Assembly (NCBI RefSeq): GCF_002871945.2
Contig: NZ_CP126963.1
Coordinates: 1,860,001-1,924,000 of the forward strand
Source: Gleimia hominis
GTDB lineage: Bacteria; Actinomycetota; Actinomycetes; Actinomycetales; Actinomycetaceae
Length of the DNA stretch: 64,000 nt
Direction: 5' to 3'
In this document: positions 45,328 to 54,774 of the stretch, piece by piece
Position numbering within the stretch: the first letter of the stretch is position 1
Layout: every line of letters starts with the position of its first letter
Notes under the pieces: generated by a model
Told to the model about the DNA's origin: nothing
Seen by the model: the letters and a program-made list of their open reading frames with translations, nothing else
Database searches by the model: none
Translations under genes and position numbers: made by a program

Positions 45328-46470
45328 GTGCCCCCTCAGCCTAACGCCCCCGCTCCCACCCGAGAGCAGATCCGCCGGTGGCGCCGTTACGTTGCCGACG
45401 AGCGGATGGAAGCGCAGACCTACCGGTACCTCGCGAAAAAACGCGATGGGGAAGAACGCGAAATCTTACTGCAACTAGCTGTGGCGGAATGCCGCCACGA
45501 ACAATACTGGGTGCAGCGGTTAGGTAAATACGCGAAACCAGATCCGAAACCTTCCCCGGGTTCGTGGCTGCTGTCGAAACTGGCGCGCATGTTCGGCACC
45601 CTGTTCGTGCTGGCGCTAGCGCAGCGAAGTGAAGGCCGCTCAAACTACGATGCGGACGATGATGCGAGCGCGCAAATCGCTGCGGATGAGCATATTCACG
45701 GGGAAGTAGTGCGGGGGCTGGCGGAACGTTCGCGTGAGCGCCTGTCGGGCACGTTCCGCGCCGCCGTTTTCGGGGCGAACGACGGGCTGGTGTCTAACTT
45801 AGCGTTGATCGCGGGGATTGCCGCTACTGGTACGACGCAGTCCATGGTGATTGCCGCCGGGTTCGCGGGCTTGCTTGCGGGAGCGTTGTCGATGGCTGCG
45901 GGGGAGTACATCTCCGTCACCTCCCAGCGGGAACTTTTGGAGGCCAGTAGTCCCAGCGAGGATATGCGTGAGGCAGTGGCGAAACTCGATGTGCATGCGA
46001 ACGAACTGGAACTGGTGTTCCGCGCTCGCGGTGATTCCGAGCAGGAGTCGCGCGACCACGCCCGCACTATTTTGGCGGCGATTAACCGGCCCGCAACCGA
46101 ACTGACAACTGGTTCGATTGTCACTAACCACGCTATGCTCAGTGCTAAGCAGCGGGCGAAACTGCGTGAGGATGGCCAGCAGTTTGTGGAGATTGGTTCG
46201 GGTGTTCGCGCGGGCTTGTCTTCGTTCCTGTTTTTCGCGACCGGCGCGTTTTTGCCGTTGCTTCCGTTCATGTTCGGGTTGTCGAGCTACGTGGCGCTTG
46301 GGGTGTCCGTGGTGATTGTGGGGGCGGCCCTGATGTGTACCGGTGGGGTGACGGGCGTGCTGTCGGGTAAGTCCCCGCTTCCACGAGCGTTGCGGCAGTT
46401 GGCAATCGGTTACGGTGCTACGTTAGTTACGTACTTGCTGGGGTTGGCTTTTGGTGCCTCTGGCGTGTAG
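45328..46470 (+). CDS. VIT1/CCC1-type transporter with rubrerythrin-like N-terminal domain
   Basis: A 380-residue protein with a GTG start at 45328. The N-terminal 130 residues are a ferritin-like helix bundle (YVADERMEAQTYRYLAKK, LAVAECRHEQYW, ADEHIHGEVV) with Glu and His suited to bind metal. The C-terminal part is the VIT domain, with FGANDGLVSNLALIAG and AGEYISVTSQREL and five membrane helices. The family moves iron or manganese across membranes. The ferritin-like head may collect the metal first. Co-transcribed with the YtxH-like gene upstream. Confidence 0.88.
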   Translation: MPPQPNAPAPTREQIRRWRRYVADERMEAQTYRYLAKKRDGEEREILLQLAVAECRHEQYWVQRLGKYAKPDPKPSPGSWLLSKLARMFGTLFVLALAQRSEGRSNYDADDDASAQIAADEHIHGEVVRGLAERSRERLSGTFRAAVFGANDGLVSNLALIAGIAATGTTQSMVIAAGFAGLLAGALSMAAGEYISVTSQRELLEASSPSEDMREAVAKLDVHANELELVFRARGDSEQESRDHARTILAAINRPATELTTGSIVTNHAMLSAKQRAKLREDGQQFVEIGSGVRAGLSSFLFFATGAFLPLLPFMFGLSSYVALGVSVVIVGAALMCTGGVTGVLSGKSPLPRALRQLAIGYGATLVTYLLGLAFGASGV

Positions 46471-46499
46471 GTTTTTGTCTTGATTTTTCAGGAGGGCCG

Positions 46500-47312
46500 A
46501 TGGGGCTGTTACAGGAACTGAACGACGCCATCCCCGACCTGTTTCGCGCAATCGACCTGACGGGCGTGTTTTTGAACGGGATTCTGGGTGGGCGGCTGGC
46601 CCGGCAGAAGGGGTTCGACCCGGTGGGTTACGCGGTGTTGGCGTTAATGTCTGCGATGGGTGGGGGCATTATTCGTGACGTGATGCTGTCGGCTGGCCCA
46701 CCGATAGCGTTGACGGACCCGTACTACATTATTGTGGCGATTTTGGGGGCGTTGACGGCGCTGCTGTGGAAGTTAGATTCGCGGCCTTCGCGCGTGTTGA
46801 TTGTGATTGCCGATGGCACTGTGCTTGGCACGTGGGCGGCGACGGGGGCAATGAAAACCCTGGCCCTTGGGTTTGGGGTAATGCCTGCCATTTTGATGGG
46901 GATGACCACCGCGGTTGGAGGCGGGATGATCCGCGACATTTCTGCAGGCAACGTCCCAATGGTGTTTGGTGGCAACGAGCTTTATGCCACGCCCGCTGCG
47001 GTTAGTTCGGTGATTATGGTGGGATTTTTCCACGCGGATCTTGCGATGATGGGGATGCTGGTGGCCACCGTGGTTGGGTCCGCGTTTACGTGTTTAGCGA
47101 ACTGGCGTAGCTGGAAGCTACCGGCCTCACCAGATTGGACGTTGACGATCACGTCTGAACAGTTGCGGCGCCTGTTGAAAACCCGTCGCAATCGCCCGCG
47201 CACACCTCAGGGTAAGGTGCGGGTGAAGCGGAACCGAACTGCTGCAGCCCCCACTGTGGAAGTTGTGTTTGAAGAAGAAAAACCCACTGACCCACCTGAG
47301 GAACGTAAGTGA
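46500..47312 (+). CDS. TRIC-type/UPF0126 membrane channel protein
   Basis: A 270-residue protein with about seven membrane helices in two repeats. Each repeat has a Gly-rich GGGIIRDVM or GGGMIRDIS motif, the signature of the YicG/UPF0126 family related to trimeric intracellular cation channels. The C-terminal 60 residues are basic then acidic and probably cytoplasmic. It follows the VIT gene by 29 bases with a GGAGGG ribosome binding site and precedes the SRAP gene by 21. Probably a cation channel. Confidence 0.88.
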   Translation: MGLLQELNDAIPDLFRAIDLTGVFLNGILGGRLARQKGFDPVGYAVLALMSAMGGGIIRDVMLSAGPPIALTDPYYIIVAILGALTALLWKLDSRPSRVLIVIADGTVLGTWAATGAMKTLALGFGVMPAILMGMTTAVGGGMIRDISAGNVPMVFGGNELYATPAAVSSVIMVGFFHADLAMMGMLVATVVGSAFTCLANWRSWKLPASPDWTLTITSEQLRRLLKTRRNRPRTPQGKVRVKRNRTAAAPTVEVVFEEEKPTDPPEERK

Positions 47313-47333
47313 AGTTGCTTTTGAGGAGTTTTA

Positions 47334-48242
47334 ATGTGTGGACGTTACGCCCTGTGGGATGAGGAGGAGAACCTGGTTCCACTGTTTAACGTGGACCGCA
47401 TGTTCGCCCCCGTGCAACCAACGTGGAATGCGGCTCCCTCGCAGCTGCTGCCCGTCGTGTTTGAACGCCTCATTGAACCGAAGGAACCGAGCCCGCACTC
47501 GGGCGGGTCGAAGTCGCAGGTGGGGCCGGAGGCATCGAAACCAGCCTCGGACGCGGCGAAGACGCAGCCAGACGGGTTGGTGGAGCGGCGGTTGCAGCCG
47601 TTGCAGTGGGGCCTGGTGCCGTCGTGGGCGCGCGACGACAAGCGTCCCATGATTAATGCGCGCAGTGAAACCGCGTTGCAAAAACCCTCATTTAAAGCTT
47701 CTATGCGGCGCCAACGCTGCCTGGTGCCAGCCAACGGGTATTTCGAATGGCAAACCACCCCCGAGGGTAAGCAGCCATTTTTCCTAACTAAACCTCCCGC
47801 CGGCCCAAACGTAACCAAGGCCTCCGCCGATCCAAACCCGGCTGATCCCCATGCGGACTCGGACGTGTGCGCGCAAACCGGGCGAGCGCCTCAGGCGGCA
47901 GAAGTAAGTGCTGCAAACCCGGCTGAAGTGGCGGCGCAGGATCCGGTGATGGGGTTCGCGGGGATTTACGATGCGTGGCAGGGGCCGGATGGGTGGTTGC
48001 GTACGTTCGCGATTCTCACGCGGGCGGCACCGGATGCGCTGGGGCATATTCACGACCGTTCCCCCGTGGTAGTGCCACCAGAGTTGTGGGATGAGTGGTT
48101 GTGTCCCACCATTGACACCGACGCGGAAGTGGGGGCGCTTTTGGATGCGATACCCGCGCCGAACCTCATGCCCCGAGCTGTGTCGAAAGCCGTGGGGAAC
48201 GTGGCGAATAACAACCCGTCGTTAGTGCAGAGGCTCGACTGA
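47334..48242 (+). CDS. SOS-response-associated peptidase (SRAP/HMCES-YedK type)
   Basis: A 302-residue protein starting MCGRYAL, where Cys2 becomes the nucleophile. Other family motifs are NAAPSQLLPVV, LQWGLVPSW, MINARSETA, RRQRCLVPANGYFEW and the late His in LGHIHDRSPVV. SRAP proteins trap abasic sites in single-stranded DNA by forming a covalent link. Two Pro/Ala/Ser-rich inserts (about residues 50-85 and 155-200) lengthen the loops compared with YedK. The upstream gene is 21 bases away, so they may share a transcript. Confidence 0.93.
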   Translation: MCGRYALWDEEENLVPLFNVDRMFAPVQPTWNAAPSQLLPVVFERLIEPKEPSPHSGGSKSQVGPEASKPASDAAKTQPDGLVERRLQPLQWGLVPSWARDDKRPMINARSETALQKPSFKASMRRQRCLVPANGYFEWQTTPEGKQPFFLTKPPAGPNVTKASADPNPADPHADSDVCAQTGRAPQAAEVSAANPAEVAAQDPVMGFAGIYDAWQGPDGWLRTFAILTRAAPDALGHIHDRSPVVVPPELWDEWLCPTIDTDAEVGALLDAIPAPNLMPRAVSKAVGNVANNNPSLVQRLD

Positions 48243-48300
48243 GCAGATAAAACAGGTTTCTTGGCCACGCAGGTTGTGGATAATCCTGAGGGCACGCTAA

Positions 48301-49011
48301 GTGTGGCACCCTGTAGGGGTGAGGAAAATACGGGTAGCGGACTGGGTCGTGATCGTCCTGATCAGCGTGATCGGCATAGCGCTTGTGCTCTACCTGTCCA
48401 GCGGGACGCTGGGGAAGTTCTTCGGTCGCGCCAAGCTGGAGGACATCCCGTATTCCCAGGCCCGCAATTACGTTGCCCAACTCCAAGTTAGAGGAAAACA
48501 GCATACTCCCAAATACGCGCGCGCAGCATACGGACAGGCATGGGCGGACGTGGACCGCAACGGTTGCGACACGCGCAACGACATCCTGGGGCGGGACATG
48601 ACGGCGGTGCGTTTTAAAAACGGGAACTGCAAGGTCGCCTCCGGAGAACTAAACGACCCGTATACCGGTAAGAAGATTCATTTTAAACGCGGGGCCGAAA
48701 CTTCCCCGGCAGTGCAAATAGACCACGTGGTGGCGCTCGCGGACGCGTGGCGGTCTGGCGCGTGGCAGTGGGATACGCGCAAACGTGAACAGTTCGCGAA
48801 CGACCCCATGAACCTGCTGGCAGTAGATGGGCCCGCGAACCAAGATAAAGGCAGTAAATCGGCAGACCAGTGGCTGCCCCCAAATGAGGACTACCAGTGC
48901 GCGTACGTGGCGCGGCAAGCCAAGGTTAAAGCCCGGTGGGTGCTCACGGTTACGACCCAAGAAAAACAAGCGATCATCAACACGCTCGCCCACTGCCCGG
49001 CGATGGGCTAA
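48301..49011 (+). CDS. secreted HNH-type nuclease (DUF1524/GmrSD C-terminal-like)
   Basis: A 236-residue protein with a GTG start at 48301 (GTG 48319 is an alternative). A membrane anchor or signal segment (WVVIVLISVIGIALVLYL) precedes the nuclease domain. The motif IDHVVALADAWRSGAW contains the DH pair, and NDPMNLLAVDGPANQDKGSK and DQWLPP complete the DUF1524-type pattern common in secreted actinobacterial nucleases. It probably degrades DNA outside the cell or in the envelope. Four tandem repeats follow the stop codon. Confidence 0.87.
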   Translation: MWHPVGVRKIRVADWVVIVLISVIGIALVLYLSSGTLGKFFGRAKLEDIPYSQARNYVAQLQVRGKQHTPKYARAAYGQAWADVDRNGCDTRNDILGRDMTAVRFKNGNCKVASGELNDPYTGKKIHFKRGAETSPAVQIDHVVALADAWRSGAWQWDTRKREQFANDPMNLLAVDGPANQDKGSKSADQWLPPNEDYQCAYVARQAKVKARWVLTVTTQEKQAIINTLAHCPAMG

Positions 49012-49012
49012 G

Positions 49013-49108
49013 CCCACTACCCGCCAGCGGGCTTAACTCACTACCGGCCAGCGGGCTTAACTCACTACCCGCTAACGGGCTTAACTCACTACCCGCCAAC
49101 GGACGGAT
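49013..49108. repeat. four tandem 24-base repeats with internal hairpins
   Basis: Units of CTCACTACCCGCCAACGGGC plus TTAA at 49013-49036, 49037-49060, 49061-49084 and 49085-49108 (the last degenerate). Each contains a CCCGC-n-GCGGG-like dyad. They begin right after the HNH nuclease stop codon. They could act as a tandem transcription terminator; no spacers are present, so this is not a CRISPR array. Confidence 0.75.
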
Positions 49109-49179
49109 TGCGCGGTACTTAAGCGTGCAATTGGGCAGGGATGTGCGCAGGTGCAACGTGAAGAGACTAGACTGTGGGC

Positions 49180-50664
49180 ATGAATTCCTCATCCTCGTCA
49201 CCACGGTGGTCTGCCCGCTCGTCGTCCTCGTTGGAAGGTCAGGCTAAAGAGAAGTCTGATGACACTGCTCTTGCAGTCCCTCAAGAATCTACGTTTGACG
49301 ACCAGCCGAAACCGGTTGTGAAAGTTTCAACGCACTACCTGCGGCCCAACCAGTACCCAAAGTACCGCTACGACAAGAGGGTTAAAGGAAGTAAGCGGGC
49401 GTGGTCGTTGTACGAGGTGTTGGATACAGCGTTCATTATTTTGGCGGCCGTGCAGGCGGGGATTTTGGCGGCGTTCCTGATTCGTGCGTCGTTCCGGCTG
49501 TCGTGGACAGCGATTCTGGCGGCGATCTTGCTGTGGGGAGTGCTCACGTTTTTGCTGCTCCCGCGGCTGCACCAAGTGTTTTCGCTGGTGTACGTGCCGG
49601 ATTATTTTATTGGCCGCACCAAAACCCGCGATGGGTTGCTGGGTGACCCAGTGAACTTGGCTTTTAAAGGTACTGCGGATGATATTCACACGGCCATGCG
49701 CCGCGCTGGCTGGAGTTTAGCGGACCCAGTTAACCTGCGTTCCTCGTGGAAAATCGTGATTTCTTCCGTATTCAAACGGTCCTACCCGCAAGCCCCGGTG
49801 TCCGACTTGTACGTGTTCGGTAAACCCCAAGAGTTCGCCTACCAGCAAGAAGTGGAAGGCAATGCGAATCAGCGTCACCACGTGCGGTTTTGGCAGGTGC
49901 CGAAAGGCTGGTTACTTCCGGGTGGTCACCACGCGCACTGGCTTGCCGCAGGGACTTACGATAAGTCGGTTGGCCTGTCGATTTTCACCCTGCAGGTGAC
50001 GCACAAGATTGATGAGAACACGGATTTAGAACGCGACTACGTGGTGCGAAGTTTGTTGCATTCCAATGAGGAAGTGGATGTGTCCGTGATCGAGGATTTC
50101 TCTACGGCGTACCACCACCGCAACGGTGGGGGAGATAGGATCCGCACGGACGGTAACTTACCAGTTGTGAACTGCGAAGACGTGGTCGATGAGGAAGCTC
50201 CGGATTACCAGCCAGAACACCGGTCTTTACTCAGCCGCGTGGGGGACCACCACCTGCCCCCCGCTTCGTTGATCGCAGCGGGCGTGTTAGCACTGGTGCA
50301 TTTAGCGTTCGTGGTGAGCATGGGCTGGAGTTTGCACGGGGTTGTGGATGTGGACCCGGGTTTGCTGCGCCGCATATTCGTGATTGGTGGGATTGTTTAC
50401 GCGGTTATCCAGATTCTTCTGTGGGTGCTGGTGCTGAAGCATTTCCAGTGGGCCCGGTTAGCGTTCACCGCCACATTCTTGCTTGAGGCGGGCCTACAGT
50501 TATCGCAGTTGTGGCTAGATCCGACGCCGAGTGTCACGAATTTGACGGCGGCTGCGCTCGCAGCGCTCGTGGTGATGATCATGTCGGGTTCGGATACGCG
50601 TAAGTGGGCGCATCGCGGTGGGCAAGACCGCACCGTCTACTTCAACGTGCCCGGCGCCGCGTAA
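49180..50664 (+). CDS. LssY C-terminal domain membrane protein
   Basis: A 494-residue protein starting MNSSSSSPRWSARSSSS after a GAAGAGA site. A Ser-rich cytoplasmic head is followed by two membrane helices (VLDTAFIILAAVQAGILAAFLI and WTAILAAILLWGVLTFLLLP). The central domain has DDIHTAMRRAGWSLADPVNL, DLYVFGKPQEFAYQQEV, HHVRFWQVP and HKIDENTDLERDYVV, the LssY_C pattern. Four more helices form the C-terminus. LssY_C proteins are associated with secretion or membrane lipid functions, but no reaction is proven. Confidence 0.8.
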   Translation: MNSSSSSPRWSARSSSSLEGQAKEKSDDTALAVPQESTFDDQPKPVVKVSTHYLRPNQYPKYRYDKRVKGSKRAWSLYEVLDTAFIILAAVQAGILAAFLIRASFRLSWTAILAAILLWGVLTFLLLPRLHQVFSLVYVPDYFIGRTKTRDGLLGDPVNLAFKGTADDIHTAMRRAGWSLADPVNLRSSWKIVISSVFKRSYPQAPVSDLYVFGKPQEFAYQQEVEGNANQRHHVRFWQVPKGWLLPGGHHAHWLAAGTYDKSVGLSIFTLQVTHKIDENTDLERDYVVRSLLHSNEEVDVSVIEDFSTAYHHRNGGGDRIRTDGNLPVVNCEDVVDEEAPDYQPEHRSLLSRVGDHHLPPASLIAAGVLALVHLAFVVSMGWSLHGVVDVDPGLLRRIFVIGGIVYAVIQILLWVLVLKHFQWARLAFTATFLLEAGLQLSQLWLDPTPSVTNLTAAALAALVVMIMSGSDTRKWAHRGGQDRTVYFNVPGAA

Positions 50665-50738
50665 CGTCAGCTGGGGTAGCTCGCACCGCGTAGTGTCTGC
50701 GCTGGGGAATGTCAGTGGGCGTAATCGCCGTTTCGTGA

Positions 50739-52145
50739 CTACTTTGCGCAACCTCGACTAGCGTGCTCCCGTTCGCGTGGCTGGTTTACAGAATGCTGGT
50801 TTGCGCGCAGTTGCTGCAGTAGGTCGTAGCCGTCTGGACCGACGAAAACTGGGGTGGTGAGCCCATCCAGTACTCGTTCGGGGGCGGCGACACTGCCGTG
50901 AGACAGCACTTGCTGTGTTGGCGTGAGAGTGCGGATGAGGATCGCTGCAACTCTGTGAGGGTAGTCCCGCGCGAACTTGGAGTAGATGAGGGGGTCATGC
51001 TGCCCATCGTCGCCAACGAGAACCCACCGCACCCACGGCAGCAGGTTCGTTAAAAACTCTAGTTCCCGCCGCTTGTGTTTAGGCCCAGACCGGAACCACC
51101 CGGTTTGCGACGGACCCCAGTCTGACAGCAGGGGTGTGCCCGTTGGGAACCCGGTGCGCGACAGGAACCGTCGCAGCCCCGGCGCCACGTTCCACGCGCC
51201 CGTAGAAATATAGGCAACCGGGGCGTGGTTCGGCACCCGGCCACCCGCATTGCTTGCCTCCAGACCCTCCATTTTTGGGTTGCTCGCACCCGGGTTGCTG
51301 GGCATGCTCCCCGATACTCTTGGGACGCTGCTTGGGGTGCGGTCCGATTCGTTTGGCGTGCTTCTCGGCAGAGTTCCTATTGTGCGGGTCACGCGTTGCA
51401 GTAAGTAAGACATGCCCGGCACCGCTTGACGCGAAGACACGTAGAGGAAGAACGCGTTCTTCGCGGCGATCAATGGGCGCGGCAGCCAAGAGATCATCAC
51501 GGTGTCGTCCACGTCTGAAACCACGCCGAACAACTCATCGGTTCCCACAATCCGCACGGGCACAGAAGCCGGCCGGGACGTGCGCACCCGCAGTTTTTGA
51601 GCACCCTGCCGCCGCTTGTTTATACCCGCTTGGCCTGAAGCCGTGGAACCGTACTTCCCGCCGCGCAGGCTCGCCGGGTCGGCCGCTGCCACGGTCGCCA
51701 TGTGCCAACCGGGGGCAAGCCCATGCCCGCTGATCGTGACATCAACGTACCCACCTCGATCTGCATAAACCAATTGCCGCTGCTTCCCAACCGTCACCAC
51801 CACGGGTTGGAACGGGATCTGTGCGTCCATAAACTGGCGCCACCCTCGTTCACCGCGTTCGCGCCCACCTTGGCCAAATGCCTCCCGAATCAAGTCAGAA
51901 TCACTCAGATGCGCGAACTCCGGGCGGTCTTGCCAACCCGTGAGTTTTGACTGCTGAACCCACGCCTCAAACTTTTCTTCAAACGGAGTGGGGGACATGA
52001 GTGCCCGCCCTAAAATACGTACCCGGCTGGGTGAACCAATCCCCCCGTAACCGATCATTTCTGCGCGCCAACCAGCGCCCTTAAGCAGGTTAGCGAGGGC
52101 CTTGTTGAAATGATTCCCGAACGTCGTCACGGCTTCTAGCAGCAC
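50739..52145 (-). CDS. App1-type phosphatidate phosphatase family protein
   Basis: A 468-residue protein. The catalytic motif FGVVSDVDDTVM has the D-x-D-x-T phosphatase signature, followed by FLYVSSRQAVPGM and by late YISTGAWNVAPGLRRFL and LVGDDGQHDPLIY, matching the APP1 catalytic family (DUF2183). The N-terminal 190 residues precede it with a beta-rich domain. A Ser/Pro-rich insert of about 50 residues lies within the catalytic domain. It would hydrolyse a phosphate from a lipid such as phosphatidate. The gene ends near the converging LssY_C gene. Confidence 0.87.
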   Translation of the reverse strand: MLLEAVTTFGNHFNKALANLLKGAGWRAEMIGYGGIGSPSRVRILGRALMSPTPFEEKFEAWVQQSKLTGWQDRPEFAHLSDSDLIREAFGQGGRERGERGWRQFMDAQIPFQPVVVTVGKQRQLVYADRGGYVDVTISGHGLAPGWHMATVAAADPASLRGGKYGSTASGQAGINKRRQGAQKLRVRTSRPASVPVRIVGTDELFGVVSDVDDTVMISWLPRPLIAAKNAFFLYVSSRQAVPGMSYLLQRVTRTIGTLPRSTPNESDRTPSSVPRVSGSMPSNPGASNPKMEGLEASNAGGRVPNHAPVAYISTGAWNVAPGLRRFLSRTGFPTGTPLLSDWGPSQTGWFRSGPKHKRRELEFLTNLLPWVRWVLVGDDGQHDPLIYSKFARDYPHRVAAILIRTLTPTQQVLSHGSVAAPERVLDGLTTPVFVGPDGYDLLQQLRANQHSVNQPREREHASRGCAK

Positions 52146-52446
52146 ACCACCAGTCTAACGGCAAGCAAGAGCAGTCCACACGCATGGAGAGTGTGGAAAA
52201 TCGGAAAACAAATGCAATCGAGCGCATATAAGAAAATATAAATCTATACCTTAAGGGAAAAGTTTATAATAAATTCAGCATTTACTAAAATTTAAGTGTT
52301 ATCGAGCACAATAAGGGCCTAAAAACTAGATCTTTTACCACCTAGACCAATAGCCTGAAACGTGGTTCGTTAAATAACGCGAAATAAAAAATCGCGAGAT
52401 TGCAATCAAAAACTTGAAGTCTAGAACACGGAAGAAGAGGGTGTAG
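52146..52446. promoter_or_regulatory. 301-base A/T-rich upstream region of the compatible-solute operon
   Basis: From 52200 the sequence is strikingly A/T-rich compared with its neighbours (for example TTTATAATAAATTCAGC and AAATAAAAAATCG). A short dyad, CGCGA (52378-52382) and TCGCG (52392-52396), encloses nine A/T bases. It must hold the promoter of the transporter operon and possibly osmotic control signals. A ribosome binding site GAAGAAGAGGG lies at 52431-52441. Confidence 0.55.
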
Positions 52447-53865
52447 ATGCGCGCACTGCGCTGCGAGAACGTCTACAAAATTTTTGGTAGAGATTCAAAA
52501 AAAGCTCTAAAAATGCTTAAAGAAGGCGCTCAGCGTAGTGCGCTGCCCGAAGGTGTAACAGTAGCTGTAGAAGATGTGAGCCTAGATGTTAACGAAGGCG
52601 AAATCTTCGTGGTCATGGGCCTATCCGGGTCCGGTAAATCCACGCTTCTACGCACGCTAAACGCCTTAGGTCCAGCTACGGACGGGAAAATCTACGTGGG
52701 CGACCAAGAGGTCACAAACATGCCCATGGGGGAAATCCGCCGGCTACGCGAGCAACACATGTCCATGGTTTTCCAACACTTCGGGTTGCTACCGCACCGC
52801 ACCGTGCTGGACAACGCTGCCTACCCCCTAGAGATTCAAGGTGTAGGCAAACAAGAACGCGAGCAGAAAGCACTTGAGGCCCTAAAAACCACCGGCTTGG
52901 AAGGCCGGGAGAACGCGTACCCCGACGAACTCTCCGGCGGAATGCAGCAGCGCGTGGGCCTGGCTCGCGCCCTCACTGCGGATGCGGACATTTTGCTGAT
53001 GGACGAGGCATTCTCGGCGCTAGACCCCCTGATCCGCCGGGACATGCAAGACCTCCTGCTGGAACTGCAAAGCCAAAAGAAACGCACCATCATCTTCATC
53101 ACCCACGACCTGAACGAAGCGATGTACGTGGGGGACCGCATTGCGGTGATGAAAGACGGGAAGATCGAACAGGTTGGGACCGCGGAAGAAATCCTCACCA
53201 GCCCCGCTAACGACTACATTGCCCGGTTCGTGCAAGACGTGGACCGCACGCGCGTGATTACCGCGTCCTCGCTGATGCGCCAGCCTGGTACCCGGATTTT
53301 CACGGCAGACGGGCCGCGCGTTGCCCTCAAGAAACTAGAAGAATGGGACGAAGAAGGCGGTTGGGTAACAGACTCAGGTACCCTGCGGCTGCGCGGCATG
53401 ATCCACACGGAAGACGTGGCGCACGCGCTACACAAGAACCCGGAACTGCGTTCCACTGAATCGATTCTGCGCCACGAGTTCTACCAGGTGGGGCCCGATA
53501 CGCCCCTGTCAGAAATCATTAGTATGGCGGCGAATACGGACATTACGATTCCCGTGGTGGACGAAGACAACAAGCTACTGGGCATTATTCCCCGCGTCGC
53601 GATCGTGGTGGCACTTGCAGCGCAAGGTGACTCGGACGCAGGTGGTACCACTACGGACAATACAGCTGAAACCGGTGGAACTCCTGCGGCGGAAGGCCCG
53701 TCTGAAACGAGTGGTGCCGCTGCTGAGGGCGCGTTTGAAACGAGTGGTGCTCCCGCAGCGGAAAACACTGCTGAAACCGAAGGAGTCACCACACAGCTGA
53801 ACGGTAAGCCGAGACAGGAGCAAGAAATCGAACAAGAACTTTCGAACGGGAAGGAGAATAACTGA
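52447..53865 (+). CDS. proV: glycine betaine/proline-type ABC transporter ATP-binding protein
   Basis: A 472-residue ATPase. Motifs are Walker A GLSGSGKST (near 60), the Q loop FQHFGLLPHRTV, signature LSGGMQQRVGLARAL and Walker B ILLMDEAFSALDP. A CBS-type regulatory region follows (LMRQPGTRIFTADGP to IIPRVAIVVALAA). The last 70 residues are a Thr/Ala/Glu/Gly-rich repeat tail (ETSGAAAEG, ETSGAPAAEN), unusual for the family. The stop overlaps the permease start (TGATG). It energises uptake of compatible solutes; the CBS region may sense ionic strength, as in OpuA. Confidence 0.92.
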   Translation: MRALRCENVYKIFGRDSKKALKMLKEGAQRSALPEGVTVAVEDVSLDVNEGEIFVVMGLSGSGKSTLLRTLNALGPATDGKIYVGDQEVTNMPMGEIRRLREQHMSMVFQHFGLLPHRTVLDNAAYPLEIQGVGKQEREQKALEALKTTGLEGRENAYPDELSGGMQQRVGLARALTADADILLMDEAFSALDPLIRRDMQDLLLELQSQKKRTIIFITHDLNEAMYVGDRIAVMKDGKIEQVGTAEEILTSPANDYIARFVQDVDRTRVITASSLMRQPGTRIFTADGPRVALKKLEEWDEEGGWVTDSGTLRLRGMIHTEDVAHALHKNPELRSTESILRHEFYQVGPDTPLSEIISMAANTDITIPVVDEDNKLLGIIPRVAIVVALAAQGDSDAGGTTTDNTAETGGTPAAEGPSETSGAAAEGAFETSGAPAAENTAETEGVTTQLNGKPRQEQEIEQELSNGKENN

Positions 53866-54719
53866 TGGGTAACAACGATCTGTGGTTCTCTTTGCCCGTA
53901 GGGGACTGGGCCGACGCCGCGATGCGGTGGATGATGGACGCGTGGGACGGCTTCTTCGGCGTTGTCGCCATGATCCTAACGTCCGTGTGCGACGCCCTGT
54001 ATTTCGTGTTCTCTACACCTCCGTTCTGGGTGATCATCCTGATCGTCGCGGTCATCGCGTTCTTCGCAAGCGGTTGGAAACTGGCGGTTGGGTCCATTAT
54101 CGGCATGCTGTTCATCTACGGTATGGGCCAGTGGGACAACGCCATGTCCACCCTGTCGATGGTTGTGGAAGCCTCCGCAATCGCCGTGCTGTTCGGCGTG
54201 CCACTGGGGATCTTAGCGGCTCGGGTTAAATGGGTTTCACGCATCACCCGGCCGATCATGGACTTCCTGCAAACCATGCCTGCGTTCGTGTACTTGATTC
54301 CGTTCGTCATGATCTTCTCGATCGGGATCGTCCCCGGTATTGTCGCGACCGTCCTGTTCTCAATCGCACCGGCCGTGCGGTTCACGGAACTGGGGATCCG
54401 CCAGGTAGACAAATCTGTAGTGGAAGCCGCGTACGCCTTTGGGGCTAAACCCAGCCGCGTGCTCCGGCAAGTAGAACTCCCCCTAGCACTACCCACAATC
54501 ATGGCAGGCATTAACCAGGTGATTATGCTGGCCCTGTCCATGGTGGTTATCGCCGGTATGGTCGGTGGCGGCGGCCTCGGTAACGACATTGTCCAAGCAC
54601 TGCAACGCGTGAACATCGGGTTGGGTGCTGAAGCTGGCTTAGCCGTTGTGGTGCTCGCAATGATCCTCGACCGGCTAACTGCCTCATTCGGTAAAAAATC
54701 CGAAAGAGCTAACCGCTAA
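53865..54719 (+). CDS. proW: glycine betaine/proline-type ABC transporter permease
   Basis: A 284-residue permease with seven or so membrane helices. The ProW core is visible: VVEASAIAVLFGVPLGILAA, PIMDFLQTMPAFVYLIPFVM and the EAA-like loop VEAAYAFGAKPSRVLRQVELPLALP that docks onto the ATPase. It also has MVVIAGMVGGGGLGNDIVQAL. The start overlaps the ATPase gene; the binding-protein gene follows after 55 bases. It forms the membrane channel for compatible solutes. Confidence 0.93.
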   Translation: MGNNDLWFSLPVGDWADAAMRWMMDAWDGFFGVVAMILTSVCDALYFVFSTPPFWVIILIVAVIAFFASGWKLAVGSIIGMLFIYGMGQWDNAMSTLSMVVEASAIAVLFGVPLGILAARVKWVSRITRPIMDFLQTMPAFVYLIPFVMIFSIGIVPGIVATVLFSIAPAVRFTELGIRQVDKSVVEAAYAFGAKPSRVLRQVELPLALPTIMAGINQVIMLALSMVVIAGMVGGGGLGNDIVQALQRVNIGLGAEAGLAVVVLAMILDRLTASFGKKSERANR

Positions 54720-54774
54720 CTGAAGCTCTCAACTGGATACAAATCTCATTGCACAAGTAGAGGAAGGAAAACGC

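Noticed and set aside
49013..49108. CRISPR-like array
   Set aside because: Repeats are directly adjacent with no unique spacers, and no cas genes are present.
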